A DNA stretch of 64,000 nt, from NCBI GenBank assembly GCA_028829895.1, contig CM054180.1, positions 111,465,135 to 111,529,134 on the forward strand. Direction: 5' to 3'. Source of the stretch: Sinotaia quadrata. Lineage: Eukaryota; Mollusca; Gastropoda; Architaenioglossa; Viviparidae. Within the stretch, counting starts at the first letter, position 1. The number at the start of each line of letters is the position of its first letter. A program made the position numbers and the translations under genes. The notes beneath the pieces were generated by a model. It was given only the letters and a program-made list of their open reading frames with translations. It ran no database searches and had not been told where the DNA came from. Positions 24,061-35,344 of this stretch are shown here, piece after piece.

Positions 24061-25550
24061 ACTTAAAAAAAAAAAAACTATTAAAAGAAACATACAGCCC
24101 CACCATCATTACAAGAAACTAACCACCTGCACATGAACTATAACAAGTAGGAAACCCATTTCAGAATAAGGTGAGAAGAGGAAATCCTCACAGGAACAAA
24201 TCAAGACACAGAACATCAACAGATGAAAATTCTATTGCGGTTCCTGTGAGGAAAGAACTTATCGGAAAAATAATAGTAGATAATAAACAATAACTGCATA
24301 ATGTAAATTTACTCAAGACATTGTTTTAGAAGTATTGTACGTAAATGTATTCGATCTAAAATATAATATTTTATTTACAGATATGTTTTACGCAGAAGTT
24401 TATAATATGATTTCCTTCCCGACATACCAGTTACAACCCACTTTCTAAGGCTGGTTCACGAACTACAACATTAGAAGATTTTACGTTTTCCGTTTAATAT
24501 GGACATATGTAAGTAGTACACAAATATAAATGGCTATTAATCACCAAATAACACATGTTCCTTGTGTTAGCAATCATTATCAAGGAATTTACTATAATGA
24601 AACATTTAGTGGTTTCAGTTCACTTCATAACATATCTTAGCAAACAGGTAAGAAAGAAATCTCTAAAGTCGAATGAGACTGGTACTTAATTAATTTGGAA
24701 GATTAAATAATTAATAAAATATAATAATTAATTATTACTTCTGTCTTTTGCATTTTGGGTGTTACTTTCTGCTAAACTTTTGTATATTGTAGTTTCCTTT
24801 GTTATACTTTGAAAAATTGTACTATACTGTGTTTTACTAATTCTATTGTAATATGCTTTGCAATACTTTGCTATATTGTAAAATGCTTTGCTATGCTTTG
24901 CTGAAATGTAATACACTGTGTTATACTTTGATACGTTGTAATATAAAAAAAATTGTACTCCTGAACGTGAGTGTTTTAAGTTATTTTAAAATCAAAATAA
25001 ATAATGATTAAACAATAAAATTTGAAACATCATTTTCTGTTGCTCTCTTTGTCTTCAGGACATGCAATCATTTGTTTAAAAGTATAGGAATTGTGGAGTG
25101 GAATCTTTATCATCTTCCGGCTTGTTAAGTCATCTGCCTTGTTTGTTTATTTTGGTTTTTTTCTTGACAGCACGACTATAGAAGTAACAAGTCCGAGATG
25201 TAGTTATTATTATCTTCACGTGAACTGCTCAATGCATTTTTGAAAAGGGATAGTAGTACCTGTTGAGTTTAATTAATTTTTTAAAATAGCTTTATAATTG
25301 TATAATTCACACTGAGAAATTATAAAAAGCCCGTGCTAAAACTTATAAATAAAATGGGAATCCACTTTCTTTATATCAATTCCTGTATTCCTACAAAGAT
25401 AGTTTTAACATGATCTCCAAATTCCTCTCTACCCCCTCTCTCCCTATGTCTACACTGTTTCGTTATGTGTGTTTGACAATATTTTAGATAAATAACTTAT
25501 CTAGCCATGCATATTCACATTAATCATATTAATTCAGTACAATTTAGTTT
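24061..25550. other. Upstream region of gene C, duplicated upstream of gene D
   Basis: From about 24540 the sequence aligns with the region before gene D (from about 35400), for example 'aatttggaagattaaataat' at both. An imperfect array of 'gctttgctatactttg'-like words spans about 24770-24950 and recurs at about 35690-35850. No gene is seen. Confidence 0.55.
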
Positions 25551-25555
25551 TGTTT

Positions 25556-25740
25556 AAAGGAGGATAACATTTTTGAATCAATTTTGTTATGACGTACGTA
25601 ATCTCCCTTCGGTGGCCACATGTGACGGATCATGTGACAAGGACAGTCGCAGCCATTTGTTTCTCATTTGACGTCTTGGTGAACATACAGAACGAGAATT
25701 CCATTACCTTTGTCATTCAAGTGTCGTCATACTGTCACAG
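25556..25740 (+). promoter_or_regulatory. Promoter block and non-coding first exon of gene C
   Basis: A block conserved before genes C, D and E: 'ggataaca', 'ttttgttatgacgtacgta', 'atctccctt', then CATGTGAC twice (the second at 25631-25638), 'agtcgcagccatttgttt', and a splice donor 'tgtcacag|gtaatgg' at 25740/25741. The following intron ends at 26681, seven bases before the ATG. Conservation across three copies, while flanking DNA has drifted, supports promoter plus 5' UTR exon. The transcription start is not determined. Confidence 0.6.
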
Positions 25741-26681
25741 GTAATGGCGAATCTTACATGAAATCATATGATGTCATTGTCAGGTTCGCTTCGATACTTT
25801 CCGCTTGATAATATAAATAGAAGTATACTCAACTATCGTTCATTCTACTTTCGCTTTCGTTGGATTAGTCTTGAAATAGCCTGCGAATGCATGCACTTGA
25901 ATTAACTTAAAAAGAAATTTTTGACACAAATAGTCATTACAGGCGAGGAGATATAATTTTGACACTCTTGAAATTTGTATGCAAACTTAAAGGTATTTTA
26001 CGTAGCACGTGGATTGCTAGTTCATATCGAGTCTTTTCCAGCATTGCTCTAAGGGAAATAATGCATCAGTCTATTGCGGGAGTGTTTAGCTTCTGAATTA
26101 CGTTACTTGATTTCAGTGCCGTATTAAAGCAATACTTTTACCAAGATTTGTTTATAAAACGATTATAACACATAAGACTTATAGTATTTATTTTTTCAAA
26201 CGAAATAGCAAACGATTATAAAAATGTTTAATAAGAAAAAACTGTAATCGGTGAAAAATATTATGCTAATACTACTAATAGTAGAGAATATGTAGAGAGT
26301 GAATTATTACATCTCTACCCTCTCTCTTCTTCCTCCTATCTCCTTCTTTTCCTCCTGCCAAATCTGGAACTCTTTTAAAATATGTATGAAAGTATCTCAG
26401 TTTCAGTGCAGTGTCTTTGAACAGTTTCTGTTTAGTGTAAGCATTTACGACAGTTCCTGTGCACTATATGTACATTTTGTACATACCTTATATTATATTG
26501 TATTATTTGTAAAGTGTATGTCAAATACAATATTTGATGATTTAAGTTTTCATTTTACGTGTTTTAATTGACATTTGCTCCTCTTACTCACTACGTCCTC
26601 AAAAGACTTAATACATTAGTGTTTATTTTGTTTATTATATTATAGTGGTATTCCTCATTAATTCTTTATATTTATTTTCAG
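25741..26681. other. 5' UTR intron of gene C
   Basis: A 0.94-kb AT-rich intron from gtaatgg to 'ttattttcag'. It aligns with the same intron of gene D. The open frame at 26299-26571 is not conserved as protein. Confidence 0.55.
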
Positions 26682-26687
26682 TTTACT

Positions 26688-27797
26688 ATGGCGACATTAA
26701 ACAAGGAACACGTAGAAACTGAATGTCCCATTTGCCATGAAAATTATATCGAGCCGAAAATTCTACCGTGCGCCCATTTGCTGTGTCGTAACTGTCTCGT
26801 CAGCTGGGTGAAGACAGGTACAGAGGCGCATTGTCCACTCTGTCGCAGCGCCATCTTCGACCTCAAGGACAGTAACTCAAGGAGGTCGGAAGATCTGGTA
26901 GACTCTTTGCCAACTGATCATGCAATGTCTACAGTTGTTGAGAGTTATAAAATTATTTCACAGCGACAAGTCTGTTGTATACACGCTAATACAGATGCTG
27001 TGTCGCTGTGTCTACAATGTGGTGTCATGCTGTGTCAGTCCTGTGTTGAATATCACCTCATACTACCGATAACGTCTTCGCATAAAACAGAAAATTTAGC
27101 AACACTGACAGCGGAACGAATGGCCGTTTTCCGACAATCGCCATGTTCTGCACATCCCAATAAAACATCGGAACTGTTTTGCTCGACGCATGGTGTTTCT
27201 ATCTGCCATTTATGCTCCTCATCAAAGCACCGTGCCTGTCAGGAAGTGACAGACCTGAATGAATTATTAGAGAAACACAAACAGTCGTTTGCAGAAATGG
27301 AAGATAATTTGACGAAAGTAGAGTTTGTTCTGAATGATACTTTGGCGAAATTTGAAGATTTGGTTGTAAGATCAGAGAAAGATACGAAAGATGCTTTTAC
27401 TAAGATAGACTCCATGTGTGACGACCTTATAGTCTCTGTGGAGTCATGCAGAAATAAACTGAAGAAAATATTAAAAGATTCAGAGGAAAGTTTTAAGGCA
27501 GCAGTTGAAGACAGGAAGTCGTATTTAGCACGGAGGATTGGACTTGTGACGTCACACAAACTACTTCTAAAACGCGTACAGCAAACTGCTTCCAGCAGCG
27601 TACTGGTTGCTATGGCAACAATGATCCAAAACCGCATCAAGGACCTTACCTCTGCTGTATCACTACCTTTAGATATGAAGCCAATGGAAATAGCGAAACT
27701 AAATATTGACGAGGAGGCAACATCACGTGTGAAGAGTGAACTTGAAAAAATAAGTCACATGACATTCATCTCGCCAATACAAAACCATTTTCTAGAG
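26688..27797 (+). CDS. Gene C, RING/B-box/coiled-coil exon
   Basis: 370 codons. The ATG (ACTATGG) follows the acceptor at 26681 closely. The exon ends CTAGAG|gtggac. Reading through the donor adds 25 codons and a stop, and these are the same in gene D. Confidence 0.92.
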
Positions 27798-30393
27798 GTG
27801 GACATTGAAATATTAAACATAACATTATATCTAGCTGCACATAACTTCTTTCTTTTTTATTTGTTTTACTTTTAATTGTAATGGTTTATTTAATGCAGAA
27901 GGTAGAATATGAACGCTGTATTCAGTGTTTAAAATATAAATACAGCGAATAGAGAATTTTGAAATAATTCTTTCTAGTCTATTTATAGTGCAATTATCAC
28001 GATTACGCCAATGTATATCTAAAAATTAATAGTTTGGCGTTTTGTACATTTTATATAAAGAGTATGTACATATAAGATAATTCATTATTAAAAGAATTAT
28101 ATTGATCATTTGATGATGAGACTAACACTTCATTCGTGCAGAAGTATTGTAGCTGGTATAGATTGAAAAACCTCTCGAAAACCTTTTCATTTTCCAAACC
28201 ACGATTGCTCTTGCAGAACACTTAACAGTAAAGCATTCATGGCACACTTTGGCGTTACTAGATTCGGTGGGGAAGGGATTTAAAATAAATATATTTAATT
28301 TTACAACAATGATTACGTACAGATAATTGTTAATTAGAGGACATAAATAGTTTTCTCTCAGCAATTTTACTTGTTATCTTACAGAATGCCTGGATGTTTC
28401 ACGACCACTGCGGAAGTAACATAGCATTGGATATTAACAGACAGACTGCGGAGGTGAAAGACACAAGAGTTTGGGGCAACAGTCTGTTGATCTCCAACGA
28501 ACCAATGTCTACCAACAATCTGTATGAGGTAACTTCTTCATGGAAACTTATAATTGGACAACTAATTAAAACCGTTTCGGTGGTTGTGTAATGCAGTATT
28601 TCTTTACGTTAATGAACAACACTCAACCGGATAATTAAATATTACTTGTAAATAAACATAGGATGATAAATTGTAATGCATTATGAGATTCCAACACTGC
28701 AATATTATTACTATTGATAAAAAAGACTAAAGAAACGATTAAGAATTATCAGTAAATTTATTATAAATTCCTTCCCTAATAACGTCGTCCCTTGATTTCT
28801 ATGACACCTGTTTGTGCCACAAAAATGCCAGTTGCGCTCTTTCCCTGTCTGCCCGTGTTGTTTGACACTTAATGACACTTCAGCCTGTGTCCGTGAAAAC
28901 AGCTCCCTTTCACAGTAATCTTGAACAAATCATTTTTCTTTGTTTCCTTGAACAATCTTTGAAACAGCGTGTTTACCTCACAAATTCATATTCAGTACGT
29001 AGTGGACAATTTTCTCACTCTCATCATCATTTAAATGAAAATACATTTCTCTCCAATAGCATCGGAAATAGAAACCTCAGTGATTAGAAATCAAACCCGT
29101 CTGTGTTCTTAAAAGTTAAAAATCTCTATCGTCTGCCAGCGTTATTGACATCAGGATTTATTATTTAATTGCTTTTTACTTTTCTTGAACAAATGTTTGA
29201 TACACGATCCATGTTTGTAATAATTTTTTTTCTGTTTGCATTCAGTATTTCAGTTTGCTTTAAGAAAGTTTATTCATGATAAATTTAGTACGCAATGTAC
29301 AACACGGTAATGTTAATACTTTGTAAAATACTTTTTTAAAAATTATCTTTAATTGTAATAAACATATAAACTTTAATGAGACAAAATCACTGTAGGACTA
29401 CACCTGGAAAAGTAGAAAATTAAGAGAGAGAGGCAAGAGCCTGTAGGACTATACTTGAATAAGGAGAAAATTAAGAGAGAAGATGAAAAGACAGAATGCA
29501 AAGTGGAGACAGAGATTAGACTAACAAAAGGAATAGAGCGAGATAACCTGAGAGAGGAAATAAAAACGCTCGTTTTCAAAAAATATTTTTCATTTTTACC
29601 TACCTGAAAAGTGTGATTTTAAAGAAAATATCAAATAGCACAAATATTTTTCTTTTCACCACATACAACCATTCACATATAGATAAATAGACAGACAGAC
29701 AGACGAACGGACAGGCGGAAGGATAGATATGGCGGTACCATTGGGGAAGGGAGTGTTTGCTGTATTCTTAATTTAATTCATTATCCCAAACTGGGAGCCA
29801 GTACGTCTCATGACACACTAAGAGCATGCCAGGTATTATCCAATTTCTTAATAAACACGACGCTGTACATTAATTAAATAAATATAATTTAATATGACTT
29901 TTACAGACTCAATTCCTTTCGTGACAGTAAACATTACAAATATGACTGGAAAGTGAATAAATAACGCGTAGTGGAGCATTGTTGACTGCTTTTAAGCGTA
30001 CCTGTATATTTATATTCTTTGAAGTAAAAATTCTTGTTGCAAATATTTGTAAGAAATATTTCAAAGAAATTAAAAAAGTAGAAAAAGTATAAGAAGTAAG
30101 AAGAAATAAATTAATTTAATTATTTTCATTTCTTTTACCTAGATAATAGTGGAAGAAATAGATCCCCAGTACACTGGGAAATTCACAGTAATTGGAGTTT
30201 GTGAAGAGAGCGCACTCTCAGTCCCACTACCACCACATTACAACAAAATGAAGACTTTTGTCGGTGTATATGCATCAAATGGCATTCGTCACTGTCAAGA
30301 AGTTGGTCATACTGTCTGACAACTGTGTCTGTTTATTAAGCTGTTTAAACAAAGTAATATGTGTCTATGCCTGCAGTTTGCATCCTGGTGTGT

Positions 30394-30470
<77 letters not shown>

Positions 30471-31699
30471 TGTGTTTGTAATTGTGGGACGGGGGTTGAG
30501 TACACATACACATAGAATACAAGGAATCATAAATCATTATATGAATTTGTAAATATGTTCTATTTACATTAGAAAATGCTTATCGTTATAATAGATCTTA
30601 TATATGAATATATGTTTTATTTTCAGCAAAATATTCTTTGAGACGTGGGCGATTTGTGTACATAGTTTATAGTCATTTTTAAAGGAAATTTGTACTGCCA
30701 TTGCTCACATAATTTCTTCCTTATCTCTGGAGAATTGAGATGAGGAGTTTTAGTTAATGGAAATACTAATGTATGATTTAATAAATGTTTAGTGTCAATA
30801 TTGATACCGTATAAAATTGATGTTACGTTATTTTATTGAGGTATTTTATTTTGTTGGCATTACAAGTTTTATTTCATTTTATTTTTTGCTGGTTTGTTTT
30901 GCGTTATGGCGATCATTTATCAAGTAGTGATATTTGGAAACAATTACATAAATTTATCTTAATGTTTTCTTTTAGACTAACCAGTACTCCTGTCCTGCCT
31001 TAGCGACTGTTAAAGTGGGAAGTCGTCTTGGTGTGATGGTTGATACATCCCACTCTCTTCGTGTGTACGTGGACGGCAAAGACCAAGGGGTTATGGCAAA
31101 GAATGTGGAACAGCCGTGTTACGCAGTGTTTGATCTTTTTTATTTTCTCAAGAAAGTTTGTTCATTTTCGTTCGGAAAGTAAATAAATTCGAAAATGAAA
31201 TGTTTATGTAAGACGGTTTATGAATTTTCCGTCATGTTAGAAAACGAAATGTTATTGTCAGTGGCTTTGTGCACTTTAATTCAAAATGTGAATGTTTGTA
31301 AAAGAAATTGTGACTTGGTTTATGCATTTGTGAATGAAATATTAAAGGTGATTTTATTCCTGACTTATCTATAGATACATGTCTAAACTCTCCTGAACAC
31401 TTTTGAATATGGGTAACTGTTACAGCACATTTCTGATTATTTCTCGATAAATCTGAGCAATATGAGGATTAAGTACAACTGATCGAGACTAAATTATTAC
31501 ATCTAACACCTGACCAAAAATTGATATATTTTTATTTTTATTGTATTTGAAAATATTTCCCAGGTTCCGTTATATAAGTTATATGTTTACTACTTTTGCG
31601 CCTGAGGAATTATGATGAAATATTGTTCTTTTACTGCATCGTAAAAGCCTTTCATTATTTTTGCAGGTAACTACACTTCCTGTGTCGTCTCCCCAGTGA
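26688..31699 (+). CDS. Gene C: complete TRIM-NHR protein, putative E3 ubiquitin ligase
   Basis: Exons 26688-27797, 28385-28528, 30143-30301, 30976-31155 and 31667-31699 join in phase 0 to about 541 residues. RING zinc ligands are C13, C16, C28, H30, C33, C36, C49 and C52. The first B-box spans about 96-133 (C97, H99, C108, C111, C116, C119, H123). The second spans about 153-184 (C153, H156, C165, H168, C173, C176, H181). A coiled coil runs about 187-290. One NHR domain, split over four exons, ends the protein. It is about 93% identical to gene D over the large exon, by eye. All zinc ligands and splice sites are intact, so it looks functional. The NHR rather than a SPRY assignment rests on the FH..G.NI.L start, the GVMVDTS.SLHVYVDGKDQG core and the terminal YAVFD strand. 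Confidence 0.9.
27798..28384. other. Intron 1 of gene C
   Basis: A 587-bp intron, nearly identical over its first 200 bases to the same intron of gene D. Confidence 0.7.
28385..28528 (+). CDS. Gene C, NHR exon 1
   Basis: 48 codons starting NAWMFHDHCGSNIAL and ending at GAG|gtaact, phase 0. Confidence 0.9.
28529..30142. other. Intron 2 of gene C, holding the empty LTR-element site
   Basis: A 1.6-kb intron. Near 28655-28680 it reads 'aacataggatgataaattg', the unoccupied equivalent of the retrotransposon target in gene E. A short ACAG/GATA tetranucleotide run lies at about 29683-29710 and recurs in genes D and E. Confidence 0.7.
30143..30301 (+). CDS. Gene C, NHR exon 2
   Basis: 53 codons, phase 0, 'TVIGVCEESALSVPLP', 'MKTFVGV', donor GAA|gttggt. 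Confidence 0.87.
30400..30475. repeat. (TG)n microsatellite in intron 3 of gene C
   Basis: TG run of about 76 bases. Gene D has only a short interrupted version at the matching place (about 41318-41344). Confidence 0.95.
30976..31155 (+). CDS. Gene C, NHR exon 3
   Basis: 60 codons, phase 0, from TNQYSCPAL to FLKK at AAA|gtttgt. Confidence 0.9.
31667..31699 (+). CDS. Gene C, terminal 10-codon exon
   Basis: VTTLPVSSPQ then TGA (31697-31699), after acceptor 'atttttgcag'. Confidence 0.85.
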   Translation, partial: VTTLPVSSPQ

Positions 31700-31858
31700 T
31701 CTATATTAAACTTCTGTTCAGTGGCCCAGAAAACAGGAAGACTGTAATCAGTTGGTCGTATTGCGGATAATAATATAGCTATTGACAAATAAGTATTTTT
31801 AATTGTTTCATTAAGAGCACAATAGTATTTCCTCATATTCTAATTTAGGTTTAGAGTC

Positions 31859-31864
31859 AATAAA
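31859..31864 (+). terminator. Polyadenylation signal of gene C
   Basis: AATAAA in 'agtcaataaatta', 160 bases past the stop. The same word follows gene D at the matching place. Confidence 0.6.
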
Positions 31865-31917
31865 TTATATTTACTTTCTCCGTATTTCAATATTCTCTCA
31901 GGTCTCTTATTACATTG

Positions 31918-32009
31918 TGTGATTGTGTATGTGTGTGTGTGTGTGTGTGTATGCGTGTAAACGTGTGTGTGTGTGTGTTGTGTATGCGTGTAAACGTGTG
32001 TGTGTGTGA
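31918..32009. repeat. Interrupted (TG)n microsatellite
   Basis: TG runs with duplicated 'atgcgtgtaaacgtgtg' blocks. The counterpart after gene D lies at about 44628-44722. Confidence 0.9.
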
Positions 32010-32546
32010 AGCAAAGATTGACAATTATCCTACTAAACGTAAAAGCTGAAATTTTACTAGGATGATTTAAGAAACATGATGTGACGCGAAAAAATACAAA
32101 CATCAAGCGAAAACTTGTTCGTGAATTAACACGTAATTTATACGACGTCAAAAACTAAATAAATTACGTCATAATACCAATGACGTCTCCATGTCGCCAG
32201 AGACTAACGTATGTCGCCAGAGACTAACGGGTTGGGTTGCGGCTCCTAAGATCTGATTTTCCGCGCAAACAGACAGAGCAAGGCACGCCTGAATGGTAAA
32301 ATTCTATCTTTGTAAATAATGATTTTTTGTTAAGATAATTATTACAACTTTCCTATATTTCATTTTCGTTCTTGTATTTTAAATTTGACTTGTATTTGTA
32401 ATATCATTCTTGGTATGGAAAAAAGATTCAAACAAATATGTAAAGAAAATTAATATGAGGACCAGGAATGAAATTACAGAATTTTTGGTTAATATGACAC
32501 GAGCTGATGCACACACAAATCTTTATATGTTTATCAGTCTCGGAAG

Positions 32547-32592
32547 TCAAAAGTCAACAGTCAACAGTCAACGGTCAAAAGTCAGAGTCAAC
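32547..32592. repeat. Short AGTCAAC-type tandem repeat inside the solo LTR
   Basis: Words 'agtcaaa', 'agtcaac', 'agtcaac' and 'ggtcaaa' follow each other. Confidence 0.7.
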
Positions 32593-32980
32593 GCGACCAG
32601 GAGAGGTGAAGTTACTGGGAAACTCCATCTACCACGTTGCTCAACTTTAATTGGGACTTAGAGATCTCGGCAGTTTACCCTGGTCTGAAGTCTAGTGTCA
32701 CTTGGTAATTTCAACTACTGCATAGAAATCCTAGTCGTCGGGGAGACAACAGATGGATAGCGGGTAGGAATTCGTCTGAAGCCAGGACCACTTGTCTATA
32801 GAGAGACAGAACGCATTCAGTGTTTCGCGTGATACAAATTAGAGAATTTATGATAGTGCTATCGGGGAGATAGGTGCTAAATTACGGACTCACTGTGATA
32901 AAGTTCTATAAGTGAAGGCTGACGAATGGACATACCAATAACAAGAAGTGACTAAAGTACTGAGAGCTAAATTAACGTTG

Positions 32981-33132
32981 ATTATCTACATCAGTGTAAA
33001 AGTGTTAAGTGTGTTGTGGAACATTCTTCGTTGATTACATAACTGTGAATGTGTTAATTATCTACATCAGTGTAAAAGTGTTAAGTGTGTTGTGGAACAT
33101 TCTTCGTTGATTACATAACTGTGAATGTGTTA
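32981..33132. repeat. Two-copy 76-bp tandem duplication inside the solo LTR
   Basis: The block starting 'attatctacatcagtgtaaa' at 32981 repeats at 33057, apparently without change. It is absent from the LTRs in gene E, so it arose in this copy or its subfamily. Confidence 0.9.
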
Positions 33133-34270
33133 AGAACAGTACCTGAGGTAATCAGAATTTTGAAGGAACTGAATTTGTGTGAACATTTTAGCAGAGTACT
33201 GAATAAAGACACTGTTCCAGACTTGATGCAAACGACTAGCATTGCAAGCCGCCAGGACAGAGAATTACGCTGGAAAAACTAGGTGATTTCGTGTCATACT
33301 TATTGTACACTCTGTAATCTGTTCTGTGATTTAATGTAAACTTCCTTTTCTATTCTAATGTTCTGGATACGTTTTCATTCTTAAACTAGAAAGTATTGAT
33401 GATTATTTTCCTAATAATTGGTTAAGAAATATTGATATTATTCTTTTAAGACTGTAGTCCTATTAATTGTTAAAGGACTAATTGATGAAAAATATTCTTT
33501 TTCTAATTGATAAGTTTTGAAGAGATCTGCGATCTCCAAGTCTAGCCTTGAGTGTGATTTCACTATATCGTAAATTCTAACCTTGGATTTATTATTATTT
33601 TTCTTTTAATAAATTTGTTTCTTTAAACTATTTACTCTTTCATTTTTAAGAGGAACATGTGAGATAATGGGTGGGGGCTAAGCCAGTGACATAACTACGT
33701 TAGAAGACGGTCTATACACATGTTTTAAAATAGTTCCCATTATCGACGACGACGAGAGATTTGTGGTAGGGCCGGAATAGTGATAGAAAGACTAGTAAGA
33801 TAAACGCAGTGTAGTCACTATTCTGAGACAGGTAACACTTGGGGAGACGGTCACTGACTGACGGACTACCCAAGGCTTGACCTAGTCACTCTCAGACCGC
33901 ACGACAAGACCCTTAAGGAGGTTATGAGCGATTTGCATGGAAGAAGTTAATTAATATATTAATTATGAATAATTAATTAATAACCAAGAGACGCACACAG
34001 AGAAAACCCCCTTTCCGCCACACATATGTTAGAATATTTTTAATTTATGTAATGAAAGAAAACTTTACGCTAAACTAAACTAGAACACTCTTTTATTAAA
34101 TGACTTGTTTAGTTGTACATGTACTTATCACTAACTAGTAAACACCATCCTCTATATAACAATATACATCTCCAAAAGAAACGATTTCTAACAATTTTGC
34201 ACATCTAAACAATTTATTCTGATACGTGTACTAGAGCATTATTACAACATACTGATTATTTTAAGTTTAA

Positions 34271-34271
<1 letters not shown>

Positions 34272-34327
<56 letters not shown>
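34272..34327. repeat. (CA)n microsatellite
   Basis: Pure AC run. The matching site upstream of gene E (about 45012) has only a few units. Confidence 0.95.
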
Positions 34328-34331
<4 letters not shown>

Positions 34332-34372
34332 TGCTAATAAATCTTATTGCTGGACACTAATCTGCACGTTGA

Positions 34373-34795
34373 ACGATGTTTACTTTAGTTTAATACATAT
34401 TAATAGTCATGAATAAGGAATTCACTATAGTAACGATATTTACTTTAGTTTAATACATATTAATAGTCATGAATAAGGAATTCACTATAGTAACGATATT
34501 TACTTTAGTTTAATACATATTAATAGTCATGAATAAGGAATTCACTATACTAACGATATTTACTTTAGTTTAATACATATTAATAGTCATGAATAAGGAA
34601 TTCACTATACTAACGATATTTACTTTAGTTTAATACATATTAATAGTCATGAATAAGGAATTCACTATAGTAACGATATTTACTTTAGTTTAATACATAT
34701 TAATAATCATGAATAAGGAATTCACTATAGTAACGATATTTACTTTAGTTTAATACATATTAATAGTCATGAATAAGGAATTCACTATAGTAACG
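34373..34795. repeat. 60-bp minisatellite, seven near-identical copies
   Basis: Seven head-to-tail 60-bp units (starting 34381, 34441, 34501, 34561, 34621, 34681, 34741) differ by only one or two bases. Units 3 and 4 share 'ctatacta' where others have 'ctatagta', and unit 6 has 'taataatcat'. The paralogous region before gene E has a single copy at 45074-45136. Each unit contains a GAATTC (EcoRI) site. Confidence 0.97.
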
Positions 34796-34841
34796 TTACT
34801 GGCGCATTGATTACTTCTTAGTGTCTCTCACATGAAGCCTA

Positions 34842-34943
<102 letters not shown>

Positions 34944-35198
34944 AATATATATTATTTGATGAATGTATTAATTTTTCATTTTCATTTAATTCCAAAATGA
35001 AGAAATGAGTTGCCATTAATGTTGTTGATATTCGTGTATACTATTGCAGCAGTACTGAGATATTATATCATATTACAAACAATTATTTTCATTAAAGACT
35101 ACCTGTGTTCTTAATGCTTCAGTAATTAAAAAACAAAACTTATATTAATATCTCCTTATTTGGAGTGGAATCCTTATAGTGAACACTCATATGTCTCG

Positions 35199-35344
35199 TA
35201 ATTAGTTCAATGTTTGCACTATTAATTAAATTGTTATAATGACCATTGTCACGTCCTTAACACAAATGACTTCTAATTAGTTCAAAGTTTGCACTATTAA
35301 TTAAATTGTTATAATGACCATTGTCACGTCCTTAACACAAATGG
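35199..35344. repeat. Two-copy 75-bp tandem duplication
   Basis: 'taattagttcaa' starts at 35199 and again at 35274, followed by matching sequence through 'cttaacacaaatg'. The matching region before gene E (about 45570-45630) is single-copy. Confidence 0.9.

Larger units (their letters stand above)
32077..34022 (+). mobile_element. Old solo LTR related to the LTR element in gene E
   Basis: From about 33600 to 34022 the sequence closely follows the 3' part of the LTRs at 54800-56782, including 'gggccggaatagtgatagaa', 'gtagtcactattctgagaca' and the closing 'cccctttccgcca'. Upstream, similarity fades. The inferred length, about 1.95 kb, matches the 1983-bp LTRs. The flanks (…aagaaacat before, cacatatgttagaata after) match contiguous sequence near 44780-44800, so no internal region is present: a solo LTR left by LTR-LTR recombination. 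The exact 5' boundary and target duplication are uncertain. Confidence 0.75.

Noticed and set aside
27239..27640. 133-codon minus-strand frames under the coiled-coil exons (also 38037-38438, 53520-53837, 15769-16086)
   Set aside because: Conserved only because the sense-strand exon is conserved; no independent support.
34373..34795. Regular 60-bp repeats considered as a CRISPR-like array
   Set aside because: Units are contiguous without unique spacers and the genome is eukaryotic; it is a minisatellite.
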